Shown here: one piece after another, positions 12,754-26,010 of the stretch
Layout of the letters: each line of letters begins with the position of its first letter
How positions within the stretch are numbered: position 1 is the stretch's first letter
Assembly (NCBI GenBank): GCA_964023205.1
Contig: OZ026835.1
Span: 36,491,083-36,555,082 of the forward strand
Direction: 5' to 3'
Source: Lutraria lutraria
Lineage: Eukaryota > Mollusca > Bivalvia > Venerida > Mactridae
Length of the DNA stretch: 64,000 bases
Translations under genes and position numbers: made by a program
The notes under the pieces: model-generated
What the model saw: only the letters and a program-made list of their open reading frames with translations
The model's database searches: none
What the model was told of the DNA's origin: nothing

Positions 12754-13473
12754 ATCTGTCCGTTTCTTTTAACTTACGAGTTACTCCCCTTGGTTAATAA
12801 TAAAGTGTAATAAGCCGTTCGCAATCTCTAAACTAGTCTGGATTACCTGCCCCTTTGAGTATATGTTTTTCAATAGAAGCTAGGAACCAGACTAGGCAGT
12901 GTTTATATTACATGTGCATGGAATTTACATTACATGTCAGTACAGTATTTAACACAACGTATTTCCAATTACCATAAAACATAATATAAGCTGCATATAT
13001 ACGTACCGGCCTGATTATACTTGTAAAGGTCAAAATATATCAAAATAAGTTAATCTGTGTTAAAAACCCTTTAGTCAAAGGACTTTGTGCATTAATTTTG
13101 TTTTACATTTTACTTCGTCAATAAGCGTATATAGATCTTAAAGACTTAAAGGCATCATGCCTACGTCCCCGTGAGGGGTTTGGCATTAAAGAAAGATACA
13201 TAGATAGATAAGACTTTGGCCGGGACGGAACGAATGCTCTGGACTTTAGTGAATGAACTGGTTCCCGTTGACTTGTGCGTACATGGAACAGAAACCAGTT
13301 TAGTTAGTAAATAAACTGGTTTCCGTTTCACGTTGTAGTGTTTACAGACTCAACGGGAACCAGTTTTGTTGGTGCCGTCCGCAAAACGGCAAACTCGGTT
13401 ACCAATTAGAACGTGCTGATCAACTTGGTGTGTTATTTTTCACTAAAATCTACTTTTCAAGAAGTGCGACGTC
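12754..13473. promoter_or_regulatory. Head-to-head intergenic region between MRPS6 and SOD1
   Basis: About 720 bases separate the two start codons, so both promoters should lie here. It also contains a likely LINE 3' tail (about 13130-13212, ending in a short gata repeat) and a palindromic element at 13256-13365. I could not identify a TATA box or a stress-response element with confidence. Confidence 0.55.
13256..13365. repeat. 110-bp palindrome just upstream of SOD1
   Basis: The ends aactggttcccgttga and tcaacgggaaccagtt are perfect inverted repeats. Inside is a second inverted pair, aaccagttta / taaactggtt. It ends 108 bases before the SOD1 start codon, so it probably lies in the promoter or 5' UTR. 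It looks like a small MITE. Confidence 0.8.
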
Positions 13474-16400
13474 ATGCCTATCACTGCTAAATGTGTTCTT
13501 GGTTACAGCAGTGCGGATGTCAAAGGAACCATAACCTTCGAGCAAGAGGTATGGATGGACCCTTAGTAACTTAGTGTGCGGATATAGATCCTATATATGA
13601 CCTATCACTTCAGAGGCGGATCCATAATTTCAGGCTAGGGGGCGTAATATTTAGGAAATTGCCACTGTGGGGTGTGCTAAAATGTTAAATTTAAGAAGTG
13701 CATGAGTTTTGGGTCCGTTTTCTACCTAATTTAATTGGTTGCGATTAAGCTAGAAGCACTGACAAAAAGATAAAAGATACTTCAGAATTGAGTAGTTTGA
13801 ATGCTATAATAAAAGCCTACATAGGGTGAACAAAATGTAGCATTCCAGCTCATGCGCATTTGCAGGTAGGTAGGGACTGAAACGCCAGCATTGAATTTGA
13901 TTGTTGTACATTCTGTTCTCTTCTTGATGTACAAGAAAATAAAAGAAAAGGTGTTTCATGTTTGAATATGAATTAATTTCACAGAACATGTAAATCTGTA
14001 AAAAGAGGGCCACCTACTTTTAGCCCTGGGAAATGACACTGGGAGTCTGGGATACTCGCCAGCCTCACCTTATGATAAAAAGAAACCTGCTTGTATATTT
14101 CATTTCGAATGCAGATGTAGTATACATAACTTCTGTTTGATCATTGATGCGATGTGGTCTAAAAAATGCAAACGAGACCTCAGAACCTGGGTATTTCTAG
14201 AGTTCATACTCAACGATCATTCATTAAAATGTGACATCGATCATCAACAAGCTTCTACTAGTTGTTTTCTGATCATTGGTTCATCACTAGTTTAAGAATT
14301 GCTATTAATCACTAGGTGGCCTTTATTTTGAGGTGACTGCTTACATAGGTTTGACTGTACATGAATGTATCTTTTTGTTTTCAGAATGCTGAGAGTCCAG
14401 TGAAAGTGTCAGGCAACATTACTGGATTAGCACCTGGTAAACATGGATTTCATGTGCACGAATTTGGTGATAATAGCAATGGTAAGTAAATCTTGAGGTA
14501 TCAACATTAAAATTTTGATGGTTCAGTAATATTATAATCTAATGAATACAAAATAAATTAATGATGTAATACAAATTAATGATGTATTGTTTACATTTAA
14601 CATATGTCGAGCATTTCCGAAAGCTTAGTAAACCTTTCATAAATGATGGGAACTGGGCACATATCATTGACATCACACAAGTTGAAAATAGATTTTCATG
14701 CATTTTGAAATGTTATGTGTATTATGTTATGTCACCAGAGCACAATGTGCTCATGGTGAGCTTTTTGATTCCATTGCGTCTGTTGTGTGTCATGAAGTGG
14801 TGTCCATTTTTACTTTAAACAACATTTCCTCCTAAATCACTTTGCCAATTGCAACTAGACTTTGCTGGGATGATACTTTGGTGGTCTGACTTTCAAAGCC
14901 ATGGCAACCAATAGGAAAAACTTTAAAAAATCTTCTTGTCCAAAACCACTGGCCCTAGAGCTTAGATATTTCATATGTAGCATTGTCTAGTGGACGTCTA
15001 CCAAGTTTGTTCAAATAATGGCTCTGGGGTCAAAATTGGTCCTGCCACGGGGTTTACTCTACTTTATATAGGCTTATATAGGAAAATAGAGAAAAAAAAT
15101 CTTGTCTGAAACCACAAGGCCTAGAGCTAAGTTGATTTGGTATGTAGCATTTTCTAGTGGACCTCTATCAAGTTATGGGCCCTACGTAAAAATTGACCTT
15201 GCCCTGGTTTATGTTGGCTTATATAGGAAAATTTGAAGTATTCTTGTGAATGTCAGAATCTACAATCTACATTGCCTAGACCTTAGATATTTGGTGTGTA
15301 GCATCATCCAGTGGACCTTTACCTAGATTTTCAAGTTGTGGCTCCGGGGTTGAAATTGACTCTGTCCTGGCCGGGGTTCACTTGAGTTGACATAATCTTT
15401 TATAGGGAACTTTATAAAATCTTCTCATCAGGAACTACAAGGCCTAGAGCTTAGATATTTCAGATGTAGCATTGCCTAGTGGACCTCTGCCAAGTTTTTT
15501 TCGTATGATGGCCCTAGGGTCAAAATTGGCCTGCCCAGGGTGTCACTTAATTTATATAGGCTCTTATAGGAAAAAAGTGAAAAATGTTCTTCTCTAAAGG
15601 TCTTTTTTTTTGGTGAGCAGTTATATGATTGCTGGTTTATGTTCATTTAAGGCTGCACAAGTGCTGGACCACATTTCAACCCTGCTGGTAAAACACATGG
15701 TGCCCCAGAGGATGAAACTAGGTAAACTTTATTCCTATTCTTTAGAAGTGGAATTTACTTCATACATTTTGACTATCTATAGCCATCGTGTACTCAATGA
15801 ATTTCAACATTTGCTTATTGCACTGATCTCATAGGTGGGAAATCTTTGACCGCATTCACATTCTCTCGGACACTTCAGCTATTGTTGTTATACACAGAGC
15901 ATTACTGCACAATGTTTAAAGTCTGTTGATATTTGCTTACTGACTGGTGTGAATGAGTGCAAATATTTATAGCTTTGCCTGTAACTGATTAATTGTCAAT
16001 TTTAGCGTAGTAGAACCACCGTATGTGCTATCATTTATCTTTATTTATGAGTCGTAAGGGCAATGTTGGATTTCTGAGTTTTGAAAATTGTGTCTTAAGC
16101 TGTTTAAAGTAAAAGTTGACGTTTATAAGCAAGGAAGTGGATTTGTAAATATATTTCTGAGAACAATGACAGAAAGTATGAAAATATAGCATAATACTTG
16201 ATAAATAACCCACAAGAGTTAAATGAACTCTGTGTAAAATTTATGTAAGCTGCCGTTGTTACGCATACGCAGTAGGTGCTGCTGGACAGTCACATGTTGT
16301 TGCTAAATTTAGCATATATTGTCAATTACTATTACGTCGCGGGATTTCCCCGACGAAACCGAGGCAGTAGAATGACACAAAATGGGGGATCTTGTAAGAA

Positions 16401-18559
16401 ATAAATGTAGCTGATTAAAATAATGCTATACTTTGGTTCCACAGCATGTTATAATCAGTCAAAATATGTTCATGGGATAAATTATGTTCATGGTGAAACT
16501 GAAGATAGACAGCAGAATTTATAGCACCGCAGCACTTAGCATTTAGAGGAGTCCTTCATACATGTACAGTCAAACCTGTGTTAGCAGTCACCTCCAAATG
16601 AAGGCCACCTTGTGAATAAGGGCCACATTTTGTCTTTCTATAGGGTGGCCTTTGTTTACCGTAATTATATTGCTTAAAATTAATGCATTTGATGCTGTAT
16701 GTGAATGGTTTTAATGCTGTAGCAACTGTTTATGAACTGGTCTATACAAAATGAAACTTATGCTGTAGAAATGATTAAATGAAAGATGTTTCTATGAATT
16801 ATCTGTAACGTATCAAATGAATTATATAAGATAATGAAATGGTCTTTGTTGTTGAATATGCCATATATTCATAAATAGATAAAACTAAAAAAACTGAGAT
16901 GTTGGTTTATGAAAGTGGAATAGTGTAAACAGAGAGTGGAAACCCTTGTTGTTTATGTCATGAGAATCGGTTTTTAACGGTACACCTAAGCTGATTAATG
17001 AAATGTGTGTCCTGTAACTGGTAGACGTGTATGCTATGTTGAAAAAGGGAGTATAAGCCAAGTATTAGTACACACCATTGCTGCTAAACCAGGGTTTCAT
17101 TCATTCAACCATTGATATCTTTGAAAATATTTCATTCAAGTTGCAGGATCAAACCTAAATAGTGATGATCAGACATCTGGGACAGAGATTAACATTCACT
17201 GTCCATCTGGTTGTTGAAGAAACTTAGTCTTACTGGCATTGGAGTAAACATTTTTAGGCTTGGAAAGTCTGTACTTTAGCAGGACTTTTTTCCGACTGCC
17301 AGTATATTAAACTACTATCTTTTTACAGACATGCTGGTGATCTAGGTAATGTAGAAGCTGATGAGAACACATGTAATGTGGAGATCACCGACAAGATAAT
17401 CACACTCACAGGTCCAAACTCTATCATTGGAAGAACTGTAGTGGTAAGTGTTATGTATATCAGTTTGGATAGATTGACTAAGCCCCACTGCTTTCCTCAT
17501 CCGTTTTTGTGTTAAAACAAATTTGTTTTAGAATTACAGTATAACCTTGATTTTCCAAAATTGTCAGGACCAAAAAAATGTGCCCTTGAACTTAACCATA
17601 TGATGTACTATCGCATTTGTGATGTCAAAGCGCCAGTGGTGGTATTAGTCATTTCTGTGACCAAGCACTAGTCTCTAGATTGTTTTGCACATTATATCTT
17701 TCAAGTCATCTTTCACTATACAAAATTATTGAATTTTTGCAAACAACAAACCAAGTGAACAATCCTTTGTTCACTGTGGTTTTATAATTTGTGTTGCACC
17801 TTTTGACATGTTGAAGAAATCCTACAATGAACAAGTCTGGTCGATGGGATCCTATGCTTCTGAAGCAGAATACAGCCCTGGCTATGATACGATTTTATTT
17901 TTTTCTGTTGATGTATTTTGCTAGCTCACCTGAGCACATAGTGCTCAAAGGTAGGCTTTTAGGATTAGTCAGTCAATATTCCAAGTCCATACTATGGGGT
18001 TATTTCTTTAGAGGTCACAGTTTTTCAGAATGTTCGTCTGATTGATATCTTGGAATAGTTCAAACATGAGGCATTTATGTCCATTAATTAGGTTACAATG
18101 TCAAATCAAAGGAGTGGTGATCGGTGGGATAGGTAACGCGCTGGACCATAGGTCATAGGATTGATTCTTGGTTCCGCCTTTCAAATTTCTTGATGCTTTT
18201 TCAGTGTCCCCATTCCAGGTACTGAACCAAGTACTGTGTCCAGAAAACCACAGGAAACAGTATGTATCAGTGTTCTTCCCTGGGCACAATAAAGATCCAG
18301 GAAAACTATTTAAAAAGATTTCGAATATACATGCCTGGTTCTCCTACTGCTCCTTTACCCTCTCTGGGGCGGCTCTGAAATGACCTTAGCTGTGGAATGC
18401 ACATTAAAACAAGAGATAAATAGTTTTCTAGTGTTTTGTATATAACAGGTTCATGCTGATGAAGATGATCTTGGAAAAGGTGGTCATGAACTTTCACTAA
18501 CAACAGGAAATGCTGGTACACGTTTAGCTTGTGGAGTTATTGGCATTGCAAAACAGTAG
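13474..18559 (+). CDS. SOD1: Cytosolic Cu/Zn superoxide dismutase, five exons, 155 aa
   Basis: Converts superoxide to hydrogen peroxide and oxygen in the cytosol. Coding exons are 13474-13548, 14385-14481, 15652-15721, 17329-17443 and 18449-18559. All junctions are GT-AG and phases agree, giving 155 residues, normal for the family (153-156). All key parts are visible: signature 1 [10 protein letters not shown] with two copper histidines, the bridging and zinc histidines and aspartate in [10 protein letters not shown]...HAGDLGN, the fourth copper histidine in [14 protein letters not shown], signature 2 [12 protein letters not shown], and the two cysteines of the intrasubunit disulfide (CTSAGP and LACGV). 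No signal peptide, so intracellular. Introns 2 and 4 contain tandem-repeat and SINE insertions. Expression probably uses the promoter region shared with MRPS6. Confidence 0.95.
14315..14360. mobile_element. MITE, 'acagtcaaacctg' family, partial copy 2
   Basis: Right-end fragment (ggtggcctttatt ... ataggtttgactgta) in SOD1 intron 1, ending only 24 bases before exon 2, so the acceptor's polypyrimidine tract directly follows the element. Confidence 0.6.
14735..15605 (+). repeat. Tandem-repeat element in SOD1 intron 2
   Basis: Begins with a small palindrome (agagcacaatgtgctcatgg) and contains about four diverged ~160-bp units. Each carries cctagagct(t)agatatt, tgtagcatt...agtggac and ttatataggaaaa. 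A truncated relative with the same palindromic head (gctcacctgagcacatagtg) lies at 17920-18060 in intron 4. Confidence 0.7.
16564..16665. mobile_element. MITE, 'acagtcaaacctg' family, copy 3
   Basis: Starts tacagtcaaacctgtgttag, followed by cacctccaaatgaaggcc and agggccacattttgtcttt, in SOD1 intron 3. The right terminus is eroded. Confidence 0.6.
18100..18390 (+). repeat. tRNA-derived SINE, family 1, in SOD1 intron 4
   Basis: The tRNA-like head (gataggtaacgcgctggacc, then a B-box-like ggattgattcttggttccgcc) is followed by the body seen in other copies (cattccaggtactgaaccaa) and a tail ending ctctctggggcggctctgaaatgac. Copies also lie at 31834, 56643 and 58836. It ends about 60 bases before SOD1 exon 5. 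Confidence 0.7.
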
Positions 18560-19655
18560 ATGCTTGTTAAGAATTCTTCAATGTCATAATTTTAAGTTTG
18601 ATAATCATAGATGCTTACAGAAGTTGTGCATTATAAGTGGACTCAAAGTAACATGTTTATTGTATCATAATAAGACTAATATGTGCTAAATCTAAGACAT
18701 TTTAAGGTTTTAAAAAACTACTGTAATCACTTGTGTATAGGTTGCAGCAGTTTATAAGATGATCTTTTTGTAATTAGCAATAAGATTGGCAAACATTTTT
18801 TGTTGATTTTCAAGCTACACTTAAGTATGAGGTACATTGTAATTAGCAATATGATTGGCAAAATTTGTTGTCGATTTTCAAGCTACACTTGTGTATCAGG
18901 TACATCTAAATTTCGGACCCTATTTTGGACGTATACATGAGTGATTACGGTATGTGGTTTTGATTCAAATCATTCCCAGTTTTATTTAAAATTATGAACC
19001 ACTGCCTTATGAGAAAATGTAGCTATGTTTTGTCTTTTTTGCTGTGTGGCATCAGAAAAATGTCTATTAATATTCCAGTTGTACATGAATGTGTAAAACG
19101 ATATGCTCACCATAGTAGTTTTCACCTATCAAACTGTTATGAATATTTTTCACTATTGTAATCATGTTGTATATTTATTTGTTTAATTGATGTGCACTCT
19201 AACCTTGTTACGAGTATAGATCTATAGTCTATGAAATCAGGCATTTTATTATTCTTGTCAGTTTTTTTTTTTTTGAAGACTAGTTTGTCACAAATGTTTG
19301 AGACAGTATGGTTGATTTCTTCTAATTATGATACAAATTTCAGATAACATGAAGACATATCATCTACTGATTGTAACCCCTGTTAAGACCTTATTACCTA
19401 AAAAAGTGCTAATTTTCCAGTATATATGTTTAATACTAAGAAATAGATTTTAATGAATGTGTGTGATAATTTTGTTAGATATTAAACAATGTTAAACAAG
19501 TGTGTGACTTCTTATCTTTTACTCCATCTTTGAGAAGTTGATCAATTTTCCTCTTTATTATTATCTCGGAATGTGATTATGTTCAATCATACTGTAATGT
19601 TAAATAAGTAGAATTTGTGTTATCTTGGTTCTCAGGAGTTATTTAATTACTGTTA
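18560..19655 (+). other. SOD1 3' UTR and downstream region
   Basis: AT-rich and free of ORFs. A local duplication (about 18770-18905) repeats gtaattagcaataagattggcaaa and the following bases with small changes. ATTAAA at 19481-19486 could be a poly(A) signal; this is uncertain. Confidence 0.45.
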
Positions 19656-19659
19656 TTAT

Positions 19660-22300
19660 ACCCCCAGATATGAAATATATGGGGGCAATATTGGATTCAC
19701 GCTTGTCGGTCGGCGGGTCAGTCGGACCATGCGTCTGTAGACACAATCTTGTCCGGACAATTTCTCAGCAACTACAGGATTTCAATGAAACTTCACAGAA
19801 GTGATCAGTAGGAGGTCTAGTTGTGCATGCTTAAATAATTTTTCGTTTGGATCAATTTTCACTGAGTTATAGCCCTTTGTTAACCAGGTTTTCACATTAG
19901 AATGCCGAAAATGGGGGGCGGGCGGCATGGTGGGCGGGCGGGCGTCAAACAGATGGTGTCCGGTCAATAACTTAAGTTCTGATTGACCAATCTTGACCAA
20001 ACTTTGTATGTAGGATCCTTGAATGAAAACCTAGCCTGGGATTGTATTTGGGGTCTGTGGGATCAAGGTCACTGTTACTAAAAATAGAAAATCAGTGTCC
20101 GGTCAATAACTTAAATTTGGAATGACCAATGTTGACTAAACTTGGCATTTAGCATCCTTGAATGAAAATCTAGCCTGGGATTGTATTTGGGGTTCGTGGG
20201 GTCAAGGTCACTGTTACTAAATATAGAAATCAGTTTCCAGTCAATTACTTAAGTTTGGAATGACTAATCTTGACTCAACTGGGTATTAAACAACCTTGCA
20301 TGAAAGCTTAGCTTGGAATTGTATTTGGGGTCAGTTTGGTCATGGGCACTGTTTCTAAAAATAGAAAATCAGCTTCCGATGAATAACTTAATTAAGGATT
20401 TAGACATTGCGATGAAGTGTGGAGGTAGCTTACATAGAAACCAAGCTTGGGATTGCATTCTATGCCAGTAGGTTAAAGGTCTATGTTAACTTATTAGTAG
20501 CACTGGAAACTGAACCACTGATGAAGCCTTAGCGAAGAATTCTAGAGTACTGTGGTATTAAAGCCTTGGAAAACCTGGTTTCGTGGCACTGCCGCATTTC
20601 TTGTTTTTTAGCTCACATGTCACAAAGTGACAAAGTGAGCTATTAGGATCACTCTCCGTCCGGCGTTGTGCGCCGTGCGTCGTCAAACTTTTTGTTGTGA
20701 CCACACTAGGGGCCACATTTTTGGCTCAATTTTAGCAAAACTGGGTCAAAACGTTAATATCAACAAAATCTCGGTCGAGTTCGATATTGGGCCATTTGGG
20801 GTCAAAAACTAGGTCACCAGGGCCAAATAAGGGAAAACCTTGTGAACACTTTAGAAATCACTGTTTTGCATTTATCTTCATGAAACTTTGTCAGAATGTT
20901 TATTTTAATAATATGTAGGTCAAGTTTGATAATGGGTAATTTCTGTAGTAAAATTAGGTCACTAGGGCAAATTGCTGGAAAACCTTGTGAACACTCTAGA
21001 AGTCACTGTTTTGATTGGATGATCATGAAACCTTGTCAGAATGTTTGTCTTCATAATATCTTGGACGAGTTCGAACATGGGTCATCTTGGGTCAAAAACT
21101 AGGTCGCTAGGTCAAATCTTATGAAAAACCATGTTAACACTGTAGATTTCACAGTTATTATTGGATCTTCACCAAACTTTGTCAAATCGTTTGTTTTAAT
21201 GATATAACGGTCAAGTATAATTATGGGTCATCTGGAGTCAATAACTAGGTCACCAGGTCAAATCTTAGGAAAACTTTGTTAACACTGTAGATGTCACAGT
21301 TTTAATTGGATCTTCACCAAACCTTGTCAAAATGTTTGCCTCAATGATATGTGGGTGAAGGATGAACATGGGTCAGCCGGGTTCAAAAACTGGGTCACAA
21401 GGTCAAATCTTAGGTAAAAATCTTGTAAAAGCTCTAAATGTCATGGTTTTGATTGGATCTTGGCCAAACCTTGTCAGATTGTTTGTCTTAATGATATTAA
21501 GGACAAGTTCAAATATGGGTCACCTAGGGTCAAAAACCAGGTCACAAGGTCAAATCTTAGGAAAACCTTATTAACACTGTAGATGTCAAATTTTGATCGT
21601 ATCTTCACCAAACCTAGTCAGGCTGTTTGTCTTAATGATATGTAAGACAAATTCGAACATAGGTCGTCTGGGGTCAAAAACTAGGTCACCGGTTCAAAAC
21701 AATGTTTTAATGAGTGAACAGTGATTGTCATGTGAGCGATATAGGGCCATCTTGGCCCTCTTGTTTTTACAGTATGTACAATAGGCAAATTTTGACCAGA
21801 CTATTTCTCATTAACTACCTACAGGAATTCAATAAAACTTCACAGAAGTGATAAGTAGTTAGCCTAGTTGTGCATGCATTAAGCTTGTCTTGTTTGGTTA
21901 AATTTTCACTGAGTTATGGCCCTTTGTTGTTTTTATACAGTGTATATACAATATCTCAGCAACTGCTCATAGCAATTCAATGAAACTTCACAGAAGCTAT
22001 AAAAAGTAAGCCAAGTTGTGCATGCAATAACCAGGTTTTGTTTGCATTAATTTTCACTGAGTTATGGCCCTTTGTTTTATAAAATTGGGAAATTTTGTCC
22101 AAACTATTTCTCAGCAACTACATGCAGGAATTCAATGAAATTTCTTAGAAGTGATAAATTGTTTGCCAAGTTGTGCATGTCCACAATAGGTTTGTCCAAG
22201 TAAATTTTTTAATGAGTTATGACCCTTTATTATTTTTTATATAATGAATATTAAGAAATTGGTCAGGATATTTCTATATAAGCAACAATTTGCAGGTATT
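19660..22300 (+). repeat. Nest of three tandem-repeat element families
   Basis: The outer family (19660-19890 and 21775-22270) has units with agcaact(a)...aattcaatgaaacttcacagaagtgat and ttttcactgagttatggccctttgtt. Inside, 19900-20600 starts with a G-rich gggcgggcggcatggtgggc and carries about four ~140-bp units with tgtccggtcaataacttaa and tgtatttggggt. Next, 20610-21765 starts agctcacatgtcacaaagtg, has about six ~150-bp units with ggtcaaatcttaggaaaac and gtttgtcttaatgatat, and ends gtgagcgatatagggcca...tggccctcttg. The order suggests insertion of the second and third into the first. Several small ORFs here only follow the repeats. Confidence 0.75.
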
Positions 22301-22784
22301 AAAAAATGAAAATGCGTTGTACATGTATAACCCTTTGTAAAATGTAACAATAACTGTGTCAAGGTGGCATCTGGGGGTATTCACCACCTTTAGTGATAGT
22401 TCTAGTTTTTGCTTGAAAGAAAAAGTCGAGCTGTTGTGATCACTGTGATGTCTTCGTCTGTGCAAAAATCTCACTGAGGCGGTGAAAAGACAAGCACTGG
22501 CACCGCTCTTGGTGCTCTTATTGAAGTTATTCACAACTGTTTTCTTTGATCATTCTATGCTTATTCTATGAGTCTAAGGTGAAAATACCACTATGAAATG
22601 CTTACACATACCATAGCTTATACAAATTCTGAAATGTTGCTTCGGATGAATGCTGTGGTCCTTAAACCAAAAGCTGAAATCAACCCAAGTCAGGATGCAG
22701 GGAAACAATAAGAACAGTCATACATGTGAATAAATACCATCCATGGGAAAGACATTCATTTAAAAACTGTCATGATTGTTTAGA

Positions 22785-22875
22785 ACGAAGTGACCTTGGA
22801 ATATAGGTCATCTGTCAATACAGGCTGAATTATGTCCTTCCAAAGAGTGGCCTTTATTCACAGGTTTGACTGTAT
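22785..22875. mobile_element. MITE, 'acagtcaaacctg' family, copy 4 (partial)
   Basis: Contains gtcatctgtcaatacaggct and ends gagtggcctttattcacagg then tttgactgta, matching the right half of the family. Confidence 0.55.
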
Positions 22876-25379
22876 TTGAGTTAAATACTGAGAATTTCAG
22901 TAATAAGACCATTTCATTATAGAACTTATTTATGGACTGGTCGTCTGTATTTTCCATATATTTCATTTTGAAAATGAGCCCACTTCAGAATGAAGAACTT
23001 ATTTAGCCCCATAATTGAAATTTTACTCTATTTGGCACTTAGTCTAGATTACCTGCCCCTTACACTACATGATATTACATAGCATAGTACGACGGGAACC
23101 ATATTATATAGCACTGGGCTGAATTTGTCAATTTTCCTTCACGTGGAGAAGTTGCTGGTTCTCCGTGGAAGGGTAAGTTAGTACTAATAAGAATATCGTA
23201 CAGGAGAATTGGCCGCCATATGTAACTGAAACATTGGTGAAAAATGGTGTTAAACCCAAACCAATGAATGAATTATTTTCTATTTCTACAGTTATGCATA
23301 AACAATAACACACATTTTATATAGTTGTGATAAAAACTTTATTGGTTCTATACTTGGGAACACTCTCTGACATGATTTCGACACTATTTTGGGTCTGATT
23401 TTCAATTTTTAATAAAAATATTGAACACTGGAGTAAGTTCTACAGCAACAGATGTTTTTTTAATTTTTTTTTTCTAATATAAAAAATCTAGTATATACTG
23501 TGAACACAACAGCAATAATTCTAAGACATTTTCAAAACAGAAATACAATGTACATGTACCATTAAAACAATTTAGAATAAATTTAAAGTATAAATTTGAA
23601 CTTCTATGATTTATCTACCAATAAAAAATACTGTAAAATTATTAATATCAATATATCTCTAAAGAAAACCCAATTTTATTTTTCTGAACTATTCTACAAT
23701 TTCTTATTCACTTACATGGTATTCATCCCTGGTGTTAAATTTATATTATTATTTAAATGTACCTGGTGATAGACTTAATTCAAGTTTGCGACCTGTTATA
23801 CAAAAAATTGAACAGTGAAAATTGGCTGTAAAACTAACCAAGTACTCACGAAATACATTGCTGTGAATCAGAGGCATTGTCTATTTTTCTGATACAGTAC
23901 AGAAGCATTATTGAACATTGATATTACAAAGGTGAAATTCTTTCACTATAGTTATTAAAAAAATGAATTAAACATTATACAACGAGTTTGTTTTTAGGTG
24001 ACTTATCAGTCTGTGGTGAAAAAGTTTTTGTGACCAATTTGTTAAAAAACTACTTTTTAAACTTTGTCACTTTGTTTTTTCCGTAGCTTTGTACAATAGA
24101 TCTACGTGTACATGTAAACAATTTTTTCTTATATCATATTGGGAGCAGGTTATGATACAAATTTTGTGCGTCTTTGTAATTTGTTTGGCTGCTTTTTGTT
24201 TATTTAATGTTTTTAATAATTTATTCTATATTTTATGAATTGTTTTTATTCATATTATTTATGTAAAATTATTTTTGACTAAATAATGAAAATGGTGCAT
24301 ATAGATCTCTTTACCTAGTGGTAAGTGAATCACTTACATTGTATATGCTTCTAGTATATTATCAGTACTATAATTATATGATAAAACAAAATTATTTAAA
24401 ACATGTCCAACAGACATGTATAGCTATCTTTCCACGAAGTTTAACAAGTACAAAATAGGTCATGTGTATGTATTCAACATTTAAACCTAAGTAATATGAC
24501 ATCATTGAATGTCATAATACAGTAAATTTTCACCAGGTTACAGGTCATCAGTATTATACGAATGACTAAATATGAATTGTAGTATGAATTGTAATTACTA
24601 CAAATATTTGTATCATGTGATACATAAAATACTATGCCCAGTTTTAAAAGAACTTCTAGGAAAGGACTGGCAGGTCTAACCTAGACTGTTGTTCTTTCAA
24701 AAGGGGTTTGTTGAAATCTTTTGAAAAAATCAAGCTTGTGATATTTATGGCTTTTCACCAATATGTATCTCTCTTAACAAATAAGTGAGAGAAATGTAAA
24801 TCATTTCTGAGATAAAACTTCTAGGAATAGATTGGTAGGTCCATCCTAGACTTTTGTTCTAACTCATTGAAATAATTATTTCTTGCACATTATTATTTTG
24901 TAAAATTGCAATTTCCACTTAGCTGAACTTTAGTAGAATGTAGGAACAGATGTTCATCGTTTAATTTTTGTATTTCTAAATACCCATGTGTCTTGTGGTC
25001 AGTCGATCCAGATGGTTCCAGCGAAAGCCTGACCAATCAAGTTGTTACTGGGGTATGCTTGAAAATCAGTTATCATTTGCATAAGATTTAAATATGAGAT
25101 AAGATGTCAGGAAAACCACAAGATGCTGGGAATTGATTTATGATCAAACCTAGCCTTGAAGTTTACAGGTTGTATCAAGACTTCAACTTTTAAACAATTT
25201 TAGGGCTCTGACTAAAACACCCATACAGGTAAAACGTAATGGTTAATTTAATTAATATCTAATGATAATGGAAATGTACTTTTACCAGACTGTTCACAGA
25301 ACCTATATATTGGCTATGTTTGAACATCTTGGATTCTGGTAGTAAATTAAAATATGCATTGCTTTATTAACTATATTTT

Positions 25380-26010
25380 TATACATCAACGTTGTTGTTA
25401 TATATTGTTGTTGCTTGTGGTGCTTTTGTTGTAGTTGTTTGTGATGTTTTTGCTGTTGTTTTTGCATGTATTGTTGATGGTGCAGATGTTGTTGCGCTTA
25501 TTGTTTATGTTATTGTTTTCTGCTGTTTATGTTGGTTGTGGTGAAACCACCTAAAATTGTTAGTTGTGTATGCTGATGTGTTTTGGTGGAGGTTCTGCTG
25601 TTGCTTTTTGTGGTGGTTTTGCTAGTGTTTTCTGCTGTTGTTGATGCTTTGTTATTGTTGCTGCTTGTGGAAACTATGATGTTAATGATGATGGTGCTAT
25701 CGTTTTGTTGATGCAGTTATCGTTGTTGGTGGTGATGCTTTTTTTCTGCTGGTGCTGTTTGAGTGGTGATAGTTAGATTGTAAATGATGGTAGTAGTGGT
25801 GCTGTTGTTGAAGTCAGTGTTGGTGCTATTATTGATGATAATGCTGTTCTGTTGCTGTTTTTGGTGGTAATGCTGATGTTGATGATGGTGTTGTTATATT
25901 GCTGATATTGTGTTTTTGGTCGATCTGTTGTTGGTCATGGTGTTGTCGTTGATGATACTATTGTTGTGTTTTTGTTGTTGCTGATGTGTTCTTGTTACAG
26001 CTGCTGTTGT
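25380..26010 (+). repeat. Cryptically simple GT-rich tract (degenerate TGT/TGC/TGA triplets)
   Basis: About 600 bases dominated by gttgttg, gctgttg, gatgatg and ttttgttg on the plus strand, with strong strand asymmetry and no perfect array. No ORF is supported. Confidence 0.8.
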
